Shown piece by piece: positions 10,032-18,773 of a DNA stretch of 64,000 nucleotides (within the stretch, counting starts at the first letter, position 1; the number at the start of each line of letters is the position of its first letter). This DNA comes from Paenibacillus caui (GTDB lineage: Bacteria; Bacillota; Bacilli; Paenibacillales; Paenibacillaceae). The translations under genes and the position numbers were made by a program. The DNA lies in the NCBI RefSeq assembly GCF_019904135.1, contig NZ_JAIOGQ010000015.1, forward strand, positions 46,166 through 110,165, read 5' to 3'. The notes below the pieces were generated by a model, which was not told the DNA's origin, did no database searches, and was given only the letters and a program-made list of their open reading frames with translations.

Positions 10032-11651
10032 ATGAGCTTGCTTGAAAGCGTACAATTAGTAGGCCTTGCCATTTTTTTTATTCTCATTCAGATATACATA
10101 ATCAGGAAGGAATTCACAAACCGCTTAAAAGCAAAGGCACATTCCTGCGAGTGTTACAAACCTTTGTTTTATTATAGCAATGATCCCGTCTTTGAGCTGA
10201 ATCGGACAGGGCATATCATTGGGCAAAATCCGGCCGCCAGGATGCTTGCGAATCAGGCAGGCACCGTTTATGTTCATCGTCATTTTACGGAATTCATTTC
10301 CCCAATATGCAAGGAAAAGGCCGAACGCGCTTTTTCGGAAGCCCGCCCGGCACAACCTGCGAGCATCGAGACTGCCTCCCCATTTTGTGCATCAGAAGCT
10401 GCCAGCTTTCGTTTGACTTTTCTTCCTGCGGACCAGGAGGGAGCCTTTTTAATAGCACAAGATATCACGGAACATAAAAAAAACGAAAGTGCCATAAACA
10501 GGAACGAGGAACTTTATTTTCAACTCCAGAATAGTCTTGACCGATTTTCCGAGGACGCCTCAGGGATGATGAAAATTGCGGAACTGGAAAAACGAGTCGT
10601 TCATGAACTGCAGGAGGTCCTGGAGACTTCGCGAGTCTCGTTGATCGAGACAGGAAATTTCCGAAACTTTGCATGCAAGGCCGGCTGCCAGCCGAATGAA
10701 GAGGTTCTTTCAGGATTGACCAGGTATCAGGGGATCCGTCTTCCTGAGGGGCAGCTATTTCCATACGGTGAGGCTGCCATCTTTTTAATCGGCGATTGGC
10801 GTGGAATGACCAACCTGATTTTAATCGAGGGACGTCAGCCAAAACTGTATAAAACACCTGTCAAGGTATGGATTAGAACGTTGTCCCGGTACTTGAACGT
10901 TTGTTATGACAATATGCTGAAAATAAATGATCTAACGGATGAACTGGAACGGTTGACCAAAGAGCAGAAGACCCCGGCATGGCTTCCCAGGCTGCAGTAT
11001 GCAATGGCCGAGAAGGAAAGAAAGCACCTGTCCCAGGATTTGCACGACTCTGTATTGCAGGAACAAATTATCCTGTACCGAAAGCTTGAACTAGTGCAGT
11101 ATTCGGAGGCGGCCAGTGCGGAGCTCAAACAGGAGCTGCAGGATATCGGAGAGGGAATGCTGGATATCATTCATCAAATCCGGATGACCTGCAACGAACT
11201 TCGTCCTCCTTTTCTGAAAGAGTGGGGGCTTAATCAAGCCCTGGAGGCGCTGTATGAACATGTTCAAATGCGGGTTGACTACAGAATCATCTTCGATAGC
11301 GAAAGATTTTGTATCCCTTTGCCTGACGAGCAAATGATCGCCGTTTACCGGATCAATCAGGAGCTCCTGAACAATGCGTATAAACATTCCCAAGCGACAG
11401 AGGTCTTCATTTCGATCGCAGATCATGAAGACGGCTTTCTGATGACGTATCAGGATAACGGAATCGGCCTGCAATCAGGAGAATTGAGAAATTCATATAA
11501 AACGATGGGGCTTTATGGCATAAGAGAGAGGGTTCGCAGTTTGGAAGGCGAGATCCATGTACTTACGGCACCAGGGGAAGGATTGACGATCCATGTTTAT
11601 CTTCCGTGTCTGCAGACGACGATCCCGGACGCCTTAAAAACCTATTACTGA
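10032..11651 (+). CDS. NarL-family sensor histidine kinase with PAS domain (ComP/DegS-like)
   Basis: This 539-residue protein has one N-terminal membrane segment (about residues 5-24), a PAS domain (about 40-150), a GAF-like region and a kinase core of the HisKA_3/HATPase type. The phosphoacceptor is H338 in QDLHDSVLQEQ; the N box is NQELLNNAYKH and the G box DNGIGL. The ATG at 10032 is preferred because AAGGAG ends 11 bases upstream; the GTG at 10020 overlaps that signal. It lies between the GAF/GGDEF gene and a ComA-like response regulator in one operon. The kinase core resembles ComP, but the multi-pass ComP sensor is missing, so the input differs. Confidence 0.85.
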   Translation: MSLLESVQLVGLAIFFILIQIYIIRKEFTNRLKAKAHSCECYKPLFYYSNDPVFELNRTGHIIGQNPAARMLANQAGTVYVHRHFTEFISPICKEKAERAFSEARPAQPASIETASPFCASEAASFRLTFLPADQEGAFLIAQDITEHKKNESAINRNEELYFQLQNSLDRFSEDASGMMKIAELEKRVVHELQEVLETSRVSLIETGNFRNFACKAGCQPNEEVLSGLTRYQGIRLPEGQLFPYGEAAIFLIGDWRGMTNLILIEGRQPKLYKTPVKVWIRTLSRYLNVCYDNMLKINDLTDELERLTKEQKTPAWLPRLQYAMAEKERKHLSQDLHDSVLQEQIILYRKLELVQYSEAASAELKQELQDIGEGMLDIIHQIRMTCNELRPPFLKEWGLNQALEALYEHVQMRVDYRIIFDSERFCIPLPDEQMIAVYRINQELLNNAYKHSQATEVFISIADHEDGFLMTYQDNGIGLQSGELRNSYKTMGLYGIRERVRSLEGEIHVLTAPGEGLTIHVYLPCLQTTIPDALKTYY

Positions 11652-11666
11652 CTGTGGAGGTACAAC

Positions 11667-12317
11667 ATGCTGAAGATATTATTGGTAGATGATCATCCGG
11701 CCGTGACCGAAGGTACGAAATTTATACTGGAACAAGATCCGGAGTACAAGGTCACCGTTCAAAATCAGGTTTCGGGCCTCCTCGAACTGATCCAAAACGA
11801 GCACTTTGATATCATGCTTTTTGATTTGTTTATGCCATCGGTAAACGGAATTGATCTTGCCGCAGAAGTCCTGAATATACAGCCGAACGCTTGTATTCTG
11901 ATTTATACAGGTTTCGATATCGGCCCTCATCTGAACAAACTGATCGAAATGGGTTTGGCCGGTTTTGTGCCGAAAACAGCCACCAGAGACCAACTTATCA
12001 ATTCCATTCGCTGTGCTCTCCGTCAGGAAGTTGTCCTTCCGCTTGACGTGTTCAGGACGCTTCGAAAAAATAAAATGGATGCACTGCCTGCCTTGTCGGC
12101 CGTCTTTAAACCTGCGCTCCGTGAGCGCGATGTAGAAATTTTGCAGCAGATCGCCCAGGGAAAGGGCAATCGCCAAATTGCCGAGCAAATGTGCATGAGT
12201 CAAAGATCGCTTGAATACCAGCTGACGCATCTGTTTCAAAAGCTGGGTGTAAAATCCAGAATTGAGGCCGTAACCAAAGCGAAGGATGCCGGGATTTTAG
12301 AGAATGTATGGGTCTAA
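11667..12317 (+). CDS. ComA-like NarL/LuxR-family response regulator
   Basis: This 216-residue response regulator has a receiver domain with D8, D9, phosphoacceptor D53 (LFDLFMP) and the conserved lysine in PKTA, followed by a LuxR-type helix-turn-helix (about 150-210: LRERDVEILQQIAQGKGNRQIAEQM). The opening ILLVDDHPAVTEGTKFILE and the C-terminal QRSLEYQLTHLFQKLGVKSR resemble B. subtilis ComA more than DegU or LiaR. It is the third gene of the operon with the GAF/GGDEF protein and the kinase, which is its likely phosphodonor. Whether it controls competence or another density response is unknown. Confidence 0.87.
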   Translation: MLKILLVDDHPAVTEGTKFILEQDPEYKVTVQNQVSGLLELIQNEHFDIMLFDLFMPSVNGIDLAAEVLNIQPNACILIYTGFDIGPHLNKLIEMGLAGFVPKTATRDQLINSIRCALRQEVVLPLDVFRTLRKNKMDALPALSAVFKPALRERDVEILQQIAQGKGNRQIAEQMCMSQRSLEYQLTHLFQKLGVKSRIEAVTKAKDAGILENVWV

Positions 12318-12345
12318 AGCCGCAGCGGAAGTCGCGGTTTTGAAA

Positions 12346-12379
12346 ATCCTGCCGATACCTCACGGAGAGCAGGCAGGAT
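12346..12379. terminator. Hairpin terminator between convergent genes
   Basis: Perfect 8-bp arms ATCCTGCC and GGCAGGAT are separated by an 18-base loop. Read on the minus strand the stem is followed by TTTTC, so it mainly suits the HAD phosphatase gene; it may also end the ComA-like operon. Confidence 0.5.
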
Positions 12380-12395
12380 CCTCAAATTTCACTTT

Positions 12396-13175
12396 TTACA
12401 GCAAACCAACCATTTTAAGCCCGTGGAAAATACCGTCTTCATCCACAGGTTTCGTTATGTATTTCGCAGCCGCTTTCGCTTCAGGCACGCCATTTCCCAT
12501 AGAGACACTGTTCACGATCGTCCTCAGCATGACGACATCATTGAGCCCGTCGCCAAAGGCATATTGACGCTCCGGGGGAACGCGCAGCTTTTCGGTGATC
12601 TTGGCAATACCTTTCGCTTTGGAGCCTCCGTGCGGTACTACGTCTACGGAATTCGGATGCCAGCGAATCAGATCGAACGCTTTGCATACCGATTCATAAT
12701 AGTGCTCTTCATCCTCCTGGCAAAAAAGCAAAGCCTGATAAATTTCTCTGCCTTTGTAGTACACCGGATCGTGGGAGGGTAGATGCTTTAATTTCAAAGT
12801 GCCCATGCTCGTTGTGATCATTTCGTTATTCGGTGCACTTGCCTTCATATCCTCATGATCCATATACACCACCGCGTGTTCATGGAGAAGCGCCAGATCG
12901 GTTAGCGACTGCAGCGCAGCCTTGTTCAGCGGATTGGTATAAATGACCTCGCCCCGCAGTACGACATACTGCCCGTTATAGCTGACAAAGGTGTCTATTT
13001 CAAGCTCTTCCCGAAGATCCTTGAACATAAAAGGGGCCCGCCCTGTCGCGATCGCTACGTCATGCCCGCGTTCTTTCAAGGAGAATACCGCATCTTTGGT
13101 CGATTTGGGCACCTTCTTATCGTGATTGTAGAGAGTTCCGTCAATATCGAAAAAAATAATACTGTGATCTGTCAT
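12396..13175 (-). CDS. Cof-type HAD-IIB phosphatase
   Basis: This 259-residue protein is a haloacid dehalogenase-type hydrolase of the Cof/YxeH group, which dephosphorylates sugar phosphates, flavin or other small phosphometabolites. Motif I is IIFFDIDGTLYNHD, motif II lies in IATGR, and motif III/IV is the C-terminal GDGLNDVVML. The start chosen is the ATG at 13175, because AGGTGAAG sits five bases upstream and the protein then begins just before motif I; an upstream ATG would add 18 residues without family support. The substrate is not predictable. Confidence 0.85.
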   Translation of the reverse strand: MTDHSIIFFDIDGTLYNHDKKVPKSTKDAVFSLKERGHDVAIATGRAPFMFKDLREELEIDTFVSYNGQYVVLRGEVIYTNPLNKAALQSLTDLALLHEHAVVYMDHEDMKASAPNNEMITTSMGTLKLKHLPSHDPVYYKGREIYQALLFCQEDEEHYYESVCKAFDLIRWHPNSVDVVPHGGSKAKGIAKITEKLRVPPERQYAFGDGLNDVVMLRTIVNSVSMGNGVPEAKAAAKYITKPVDEDGIFHGLKMVGLL

Positions 13176-13285
13176 ACTCTTCACCTGACTTTCAAAAAAT
13201 GGTGGGGTTTTTGCACCTTGTATGCTCAATTATAACAAACGCTAGCTGATGTGGACATCTTTGGCATGAAACTTTGCGAATGTTA

Positions 13286-13347
13286 TTGACATAAGGAAAG
13301 CACAGCGGTTATCATATGCCTAAATGAGAATAATAATCATTATCTTA
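13286..13347 (+). promoter_or_regulatory. Promoter with Fur box for the iron transporter
   Basis: TTGACA (13286-13291) and a possible -10 TATCAT (13310-13315) are followed by GAGAATAATAATCATTATC (13326-13344), a close match to the 19-bp Fur consensus. The box sits just before the ribosome binding site, so iron-replete repression by Fur is expected. Confidence 0.8.
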
Positions 13348-13361
13348 GGGGGATGTTTGGA

Positions 13362-14450
13362 ATGATAAAACGGAAATTATTCGCTCCATTGCTTACGGGA
13401 GTGGTAGCTGTAGGTCTGTTGGCCGGATGCGGCGCTAACAAGGCAAATGAATCCGGTGCGAATTCAGAGAAGAGCGAGCCGACTGCAAAGACAGCAAAGC
13501 AAGTCGTTAACATTTATTCCGCTCGCAACTATGATGTCGACGCACTCCTTTATAAGAAGTTCACGGAGCAAACCGGAATCAAAGTCAACGTGATTGACGG
13601 TAAGGCGGAGGAATTGATTGAGCGCCTGAAGCGTGAAGGGGAAAGTACGCAGGCTGACCTATTCCTTACGGTCGATGGTGGCGTCCTGAACAATGCCAAG
13701 CAGGCCGGGCTGCTTCAGCCGGTCACTTCAGAAACGATTAACCAAAATGTCCCTAAGAAGTTTCGCGATCCCGACAATGAATGGACCGGACTTTCAACAC
13801 GTGCCCGCGTCATCGTCTACTCCAAGGAACGCGTAAAGCCGGAGCAGCTGTCTACATATGAGGATCTGACCAGCCCGGCCTGGAAAGGCAAAGTGCTTGT
13901 TCGTCCATCCTCAAGCTTGTATAATCAGTCCCTTCTATCCTCATTCGTTGAACTGAACGGCGAAGAGAAAGCGGAAGAATGGTCTAAAGGGCTTGTAGCC
14001 AATCTGGCACGTACTCCGGAAGGAAATGACCGTGACCAGGCCAAAGCGATTGTTGCCGGTGTAGGCGATGTGGCGCTGATGAATACTTACTATGTCGGCC
14101 TCCTGCTGAATTCGGATGATCCGGAAGAAGTGAAGGTCGGACAAAGCATCGGCGTCTTCTTCCCGAACCAGGACACATCAGGTACTCATGTGAATATCAG
14201 CGGCGCAGGCGTAACCAAGCACAGCAAAAATAAGGAAAATGCCGTCAAGCTGATCGAATTCCTGACCGGCGCCGAAGCACAGACGATGGTGACCAATGAG
14301 AACTTTGAGTTCCCGGTAAATGCGAAAGCGGAGCTGCCTGAACTGCTCAAATCCTGGGGTACGTTCAAAGCGCAGCAAATCGATTTCAACAAACTGGGCG
14401 CTCACAATGCCAAAGCCATTGAGATCATGAACAAAACAGGCTGGAAATAA
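13362..14450 (+). CDS. Ferric iron ABC transporter substrate-binding lipoprotein (FbpA/FutA family)
   Basis: This 362-residue lipoprotein is the extracellular iron-binding component. The signal peptide ends in the lipobox LLAGC with the lipidated cysteine at residue 23. The mature part begins with VVNIYSARNYDVDALLYKKF, typical of FbpA/FutA-type proteins, and later contains the NISGAGVTKHSKNKENA region. The ATG at 13362 has AGGGGG nine bases upstream; an ATG at 13353 overlaps that signal. A Fur box precedes the gene, and permease and ATPase genes follow immediately, giving a complete Fe(III) importer. Confidence 0.92.
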   Translation: MIKRKLFAPLLTGVVAVGLLAGCGANKANESGANSEKSEPTAKTAKQVVNIYSARNYDVDALLYKKFTEQTGIKVNVIDGKAEELIERLKREGESTQADLFLTVDGGVLNNAKQAGLLQPVTSETINQNVPKKFRDPDNEWTGLSTRARVIVYSKERVKPEQLSTYEDLTSPAWKGKVLVRPSSSLYNQSLLSSFVELNGEEKAEEWSKGLVANLARTPEGNDRDQAKAIVAGVGDVALMNTYYVGLLLNSDDPEEVKVGQSIGVFFPNQDTSGTHVNISGAGVTKHSKNKENAVKLIEFLTGAEAQTMVTNENFEFPVNAKAELPELLKSWGTFKAQQIDFNKLGAHNAKAIEIMNKTGWK

Positions 14451-14453
14451 CAT

Positions 14454-16103
14454 ATGCGCTTGAACACAGTTAAGGTAAAGATAAAAAGAAGCCTTGGCGG
14501 TTGGCGGATCGTAAGCTTAACGTGGGCGGCAGTCATTTTGCTGCCCATTCTTGTTGTATTCCTCTCGATCTTTGATCCGCCGAATGATAACTGGAATCAA
14601 ATCAAGCAGTATCTCATCAAAGATTATATTTCGGAAACGGTTCAGCTGACGTTAATGGTCGCCGTGCTGACGGGATTGCTCGGTGTGACGCTGGCCTGGC
14701 TGGTGGCCGCGTTTGATTTTCCAGGGAAACGGTTCTTCAGGTGGTCGCTCGTTCTTCCTTTAGCCATTCCTCCATACATTGCTGCCTTTACATACAGCAC
14801 GATGTTCAGCTATACCGGCGTTGTCCAGACCACGCTTCGCAACCGGTTCGGTATTGTTCCCGATCAGGATTTCATTACGGTTTCATCGATGCGGGGCGCG
14901 GTCATTGTATTTACCTTATTTCTGTATCCTTTTGTATATCTCATCACCAAGTCCTTTCTGGAACGACAGAGCGCTTCTTATATTGAAAATGCCCGGCTGC
15001 TAGGAAGGAATGGACTATCGATTTTTATTAGGATCGCGCTTCCTTTATCCCGGCCGGCCATTGCCGGCAGCGTCAGTCTGGTCATGTTTGAGGTGCTCAG
15101 CGATTACGGGGTGACGAGCTATTTCGGAATACAGACCGTCTCTACGGCGATCTTTCAGACCTGGTTCGGCATGTACGATGCGGATTCGGCCATGCGCCTT
15201 GCCTCCTGGCTGATGATGATTGTAATCGGCATATTCTTGGTCGAAATGCTCCTGCGCAAACGCCGCGCTTACAGTGCAACGACCAGCAAGTCGAGACCGC
15301 TTGTGCCTCGGCGACTAACGGGGCTTCAAGGTTGGACAGCTTCCCTGTTCTGTATGCTCGTTTGGTGCGCAGCGTTCTTGTTCCCGGTCCTGCAATTAAT
15401 CGTATGGGCGGGCTGGACCTTTGAGAGCATGTGGAATCGTGAATTTATCCGGCTCGTATACCAGACCTTGTCGGTGGCAGTCGTCTCCACCTTGTTGATC
15501 ATGATTTTTTCACTCATTGTTGCTGCGGCCAACCGGACGCGCTCCACAACTTCATTCTTTATCTCTAAGGCGGTAACTGCCGGATATTCGGTGCCCGGGG
15601 CCATCATCGCGATCGGTGTTTTGGTTGTTTTTCTGCAATTGGATAAAGGCTGGGCGGCCATTCATCATCAGTTTGCGTTAATGGGAACACCCTTGGTACT
15701 AAGCCTGACTCTCGCGATGCTGGTCATGGGATATGTAATCCGGTTTATGGCTACAGGATACAACGCAGTAGAAGTCGGGTTTGAGAAAATAGGCCGGAAA
15801 TATACGGAAGCTTCGCGAATGTTGGGGCTCGGAATGACAAAAACATTTTTAAAAGTGGATCTGCCTTTAATCAAAGGAGCGGTGATGAGCGGGAGCATCC
15901 TGACTTTTGTGGAAATATGCAAGGAACTACCGCTTGCTTTAATCCTCAGACCCTTTAATTTCGAGACCTTGGCCACAAAAGCTTACCGGTATGCCAGCGA
16001 TGAGCAGATTTTCGAGGCGGCCATCCCTTCTCTGCTTATTATTGGCATCAGCTTGATCTCAGTTTATGTCATGCATTATTTAGACAGGAGGTGGGAGCAA
16101 TGA
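14454..16103 (+). CDS. Ferric iron ABC transporter permease (FbpB family)
   Basis: This 549-residue fused permease carries two binding-protein-dependent transport domains in one chain, as in FbpB/SfuB. About twelve membrane segments are visible, and two EAA-type loops can be seen: ENARLLGRNGLSIFIRIALP near residue 180 and EASRMLGLGMTKTFLKVDLP near 450, which contact the ATPase. It starts four bases after the binding-protein stop with no strong ribosome binding site, suggesting translational coupling, and overlaps the ATPase start by four bases. Confidence 0.92.
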   Translation: MRLNTVKVKIKRSLGGWRIVSLTWAAVILLPILVVFLSIFDPPNDNWNQIKQYLIKDYISETVQLTLMVAVLTGLLGVTLAWLVAAFDFPGKRFFRWSLVLPLAIPPYIAAFTYSTMFSYTGVVQTTLRNRFGIVPDQDFITVSSMRGAVIVFTLFLYPFVYLITKSFLERQSASYIENARLLGRNGLSIFIRIALPLSRPAIAGSVSLVMFEVLSDYGVTSYFGIQTVSTAIFQTWFGMYDADSAMRLASWLMMIVIGIFLVEMLLRKRRAYSATTSKSRPLVPRRLTGLQGWTASLFCMLVWCAAFLFPVLQLIVWAGWTFESMWNREFIRLVYQTLSVAVVSTLLIMIFSLIVAAANRTRSTTSFFISKAVTAGYSVPGAIIAIGVLVVFLQLDKGWAAIHHQFALMGTPLVLSLTLAMLVMGYVIRFMATGYNAVEVGFEKIGRKYTEASRMLGLGMTKTFLKVDLPLIKGAVMSGSILTFVEICKELPLALILRPFNFETLATKAYRYASDEQIFEAAIPSLLIIGISLISVYVMHYLDRRWEQ

Positions 16104-16753
16104 GCATAGTAGACATCCGTAATCTATCGTTTTCTTATGGACGGGGAAAGCCCCCGGTGATCGAGCGGTTCTCCTGTTCCATTGACAAAGGGGAAATTGT
16201 AGGTATTGTTGGCGCAAGCGGAAACGGAAAAAGCACGCTGCTGCGGCTGATTGCGGGACTGGAGATTCCTTCAGGAGGGGAAATCCGGATTAACGGAGCT
16301 CCTGTTGTGAATGAGGGCAACTTTATCCTGCCCGAGCGGAGGGGTGTCGGCATGGTGTTTCAGGATTACGCCCTGTTTCCTCATATGACTGTCCGGAAAA
16401 ATATTGAATTCGCCCTGCACCGTCTCCCTCGAAAAGAGAGGGCCAAAAAGCTGGAGGAAATGCTTGACCTTGTTCAGCTTGGCGAATATAAGGAACGTTA
16501 CCCGCATGAGCTGAGCGGCGGGCAGCAGCAGAGGGTTGCGCTGGCCCGGGCGCTGGCGCAAAAGCCGGCGATTCTGCTAATGGACGAACCCTTCAGCAAT
16601 CTGGATGCGGGGCTAAAGGACACGATCCGCTCCGAACTTCTGGCTATTTTAAAGAAAGCGCAAATGACCTGCTTGTTCGTAACTCATGACCGGCAGGATG
16701 TAGTAGCGATCAGCGACCGTTCGATTCATCTGGGACCTGGTAATCTTCTTTAA
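16100..16753 (+). CDS. Ferric iron ABC transporter ATPase (FbpC-like, short form)
   Basis: This 217-residue ATPase has Walker A GASGNGKST, the signature LSGGQQQR, Walker B ILLMDEP and the H-loop VTHD. The ATG at 16100 overlaps the permease stop (ATGA) and is preceded by AGGAGG with eight bases spacing. It ends shortly after the H-loop, so the C-terminal regulatory/TOBE extension of typical FbpC (about 340 aa) is absent. Function as the motor of the adjacent iron importer follows from the gene order. Confidence 0.9.
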   Translation: MSIVDIRNLSFSYGRGKPPVIERFSCSIDKGEIVGIVGASGNGKSTLLRLIAGLEIPSGGEIRINGAPVVNEGNFILPERRGVGMVFQDYALFPHMTVRKNIEFALHRLPRKERAKKLEEMLDLVQLGEYKERYPHELSGGQQQRVALARALAQKPAILLMDEPFSNLDAGLKDTIRSELLAILKKAQMTCLFVTHDRQDVVAISDRSIHLGPGNLL

Positions 16754-16779
16754 ACACTCGTAATGAGTGTTTTTTTTTG
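16753..16779 (+). terminator. Intrinsic terminator of the iron transporter operon
   Basis: Perfect arms AACACTC and GAGTGTT around a 5-base loop are followed by T8 or more, directly after the ATPase stop. Confidence 0.9.
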
Positions 16780-16876
16780 TAATGTTATGCCTATTGCCCT
16801 GCCCGGGTTCCCTGCTTCGCTTCGCTGATCCGGCCACAGGTTCTAAACAGAGCGGGAAATTCTTCTGGCTTGCTCA

Positions 16877-16907
16877 TTGAGAATAACCCCCCCCAGGGGG
16901 ATATAAT
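16877..16907 (+). promoter_or_regulatory. csoR promoter with GC-rich CsoR-type operator
   Basis: TTGAGA (16877-16882) and TATAAT (16902-16907) flank a run of eight C, one A and five G (16887-16900) inside an AT-rich frame. CsoR/FrmR-family repressors typically bind such C-run/G-run pseudo-palindromes within the spacer, so autoregulation is likely. The 19-base spacer is long. Confidence 0.65.
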
Positions 16908-16934
16908 AAGAATATATTTCGTAAGGAGGTACGT

Positions 16935-17243
16935 ATGGCAAAACCTAATACAACCGATCATGATCATGATCACAACCACGAGCACAAGTACAGAAAACAG
17001 ATCGTTAACCGTTTGGCCAGAATTGAAGGCCATATCCGTTCGGTCAAGGAAATGACCGAGAGCGGGCGAGATTGTTCGGAGGTTCTTTTGCAAATTGCAG
17101 CCGTTCAAAAAGCATTGGATAAAGCAGCAAAGCTTCTGCTCAAGGACCATTTGGAGAACTGTGTCGTGGATGCGGTCATTCACGGAAATCAGGACAAAGT
17201 ACTCGAGGACTTGAACAAGGCGCTCAACAATTACATTCGGTAA
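16935..17243 (+). CDS. csoR: CsoR/FrmR-family metal-sensing repressor
   Basis: This 102-residue all-helical repressor has the CsoR signature triad: C47, H72 and C76 in the spacing of B. subtilis CsoR (Cys, 24 residues, His, 3 residues, Cys), which points to Cu(I) sensing rather than nickel or formaldehyde. The N-terminus is unusual: residues 8-17 are a run of alternating Asp/Asn/Glu and His that could bind metal. AAGGAGG precedes the ATG. The adjacent downstream gene is a MATE exporter 18 bases away, not the usual CopZ/CopA, so the regulated partner is atypical. Confidence 0.85.
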   Translation: MAKPNTTDHDHDHNHEHKYRKQIVNRLARIEGHIRSVKEMTESGRDCSEVLLQIAAVQKALDKAAKLLLKDHLENCVVDAVIHGNQDKVLEDLNKALNNYIR

Positions 17244-17261
17244 AGAAAGGAGAGCTATGCA

Positions 17262-18635
17262 GTGTCAAAAGGGATGGAGATCAAAGATACGACTCATAAA
17301 GAAAAAATCAAGATCATTTTAGCCCTGGGGATCCCGGCCATGATCGAGAATCTGCTGCAAACCGTCGTCGGATTCGTAGATACCCTCTTTGTATCCAAAT
17401 TGGGTTTGACAGAAGTTACGGCTGTTGGAGTGACCAATGCCATTCTGGCTGTTTATCTGGCCATATTTTTGGCGATGGGCGTCGGCACCTCTTCGTTGAT
17501 TGCCAAAAGCGTAGGGGCTGGCGATTTGGAAAAAGCGAAAGCCATCGCCCGGCAATCGACGCTGATTTCGGCTCTTCTCGGACTTGTTTTTGGCGTTATT
17601 ACTTTATTCTTCGCCAAACCCCTCCTTGAGCTCATGGGAGCGGAGCCGGCGGTATTAGAGAGCGGAGTCATCTATTTCCGGATTGTGGCGGTGCCATCTA
17701 TCTTTATTTCGCTTATGACCATATTCGGGAGCATCCTCAGGTCTGCAGGCGATACCAAAACGCCTATGAAAGTCGGCCTCTGGATCAACCTGCTGCACAT
17801 TGTTCTCGATTACATACTGATCTTCGGCGCGGCCGGCATTCCCGGGATGGGGATCGCGGGGGCTGCCTGGGCGACGGTTCTGGTCCGTTTGGTCGGTTCG
17901 GTCATGCTATTTATGTATATCCGAAAATCCAAACTGGCTTTTTCTTTCAAGAAACGGGCCGGCGAATATACGCTGCCGCTGCTGCAGCTATCGGTTCCTG
18001 CGGCCGCCGAGCGGCTGATCATGCGCTTTGGCCAAGTGCTGTATTTTGGACTTATCGTACGGATCGGAACCGAAGTTTACGCAGCCCACACCATAGCAGG
18101 CAATATCGAAATCTTTTCGTATATGCCGGGCTATGGACTGGCTGTCGCCGCAACCACGCTTGTAGGGCAGTATTTGGGCGCCGGGCGCCGTGAGGATGCA
18201 TATCGTTTTGGGCTGCTTACGGCGGGAATTGCCGTCCTGTTTATGTCAGGCGTTGGTGTTCTTCTGTTTATATTTTCTCCAGTAGCCGCGACATGGTTTA
18301 CCAGTGACTCTTCCGCCATTGAAATGGTTACGACCGCGCTTCGGATCGACGCTTTTGCACAGCCCTTCCTGGCTATTGGACTTGTGCTGGCGGGAGCTTT
18401 GCAAGGGGCGGGAGATACCAAGAGCCCGATGTACAGCACGGCGATAGGAATGTGGCTGATCCGCGTTATTGGGGTGTACGTGCTTTGTATCCATTTTAAT
18501 ATGGGCATCGCCGGAGTTTGGCTTTCCATTGCCTTTGATCTATTCGTCCGCGCTATTTTCTTATATTTCCGGTTTAAAAGTAAAATGCATAAGGATGCTT
18601 ATGCGCAAGCCGGGCAGGCTGCAAAGGCAAAATAA
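17262..18635 (+). CDS. MATE family efflux transporter
   Basis: This 457-residue protein has about twelve membrane segments and the two-repeat layout of MATE (NorM/DinF) exporters, which expel cationic compounds with H+ or Na+. Typical stretches are GIPAMIENLLQTVVGFVDTLFVSKLG and the repeated GDTKTPM / GDTKSPM motifs in the two halves. The GTG at 17262 has AAAGGAGA eight bases upstream. It directly follows the CsoR-type repressor and probably shares its transcript, so its expression may be metal-responsive. Confidence 0.88.
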   Translation: MSKGMEIKDTTHKEKIKIILALGIPAMIENLLQTVVGFVDTLFVSKLGLTEVTAVGVTNAILAVYLAIFLAMGVGTSSLIAKSVGAGDLEKAKAIARQSTLISALLGLVFGVITLFFAKPLLELMGAEPAVLESGVIYFRIVAVPSIFISLMTIFGSILRSAGDTKTPMKVGLWINLLHIVLDYILIFGAAGIPGMGIAGAAWATVLVRLVGSVMLFMYIRKSKLAFSFKKRAGEYTLPLLQLSVPAAAERLIMRFGQVLYFGLIVRIGTEVYAAHTIAGNIEIFSYMPGYGLAVAATTLVGQYLGAGRREDAYRFGLLTAGIAVLFMSGVGVLLFIFSPVAATWFTSDSSAIEMVTTALRIDAFAQPFLAIGLVLAGALQGAGDTKSPMYSTAIGMWLIRVIGVYVLCIHFNMGIAGVWLSIAFDLFVRAIFLYFRFKSKMHKDAYAQAGQAAKAK

Positions 18636-18773
18636 TTGCCCTTTTTTTGTAATCCCTTAACTAATCTTACACAGAGATAACACTTTTCTAATCAAATTTT
18701 CATTTTGCCATTCTATACTGAGGTTAAAGGCAAAGATTATGTATCTCTCGAAGAACTGGAAGGGGGATTATCC

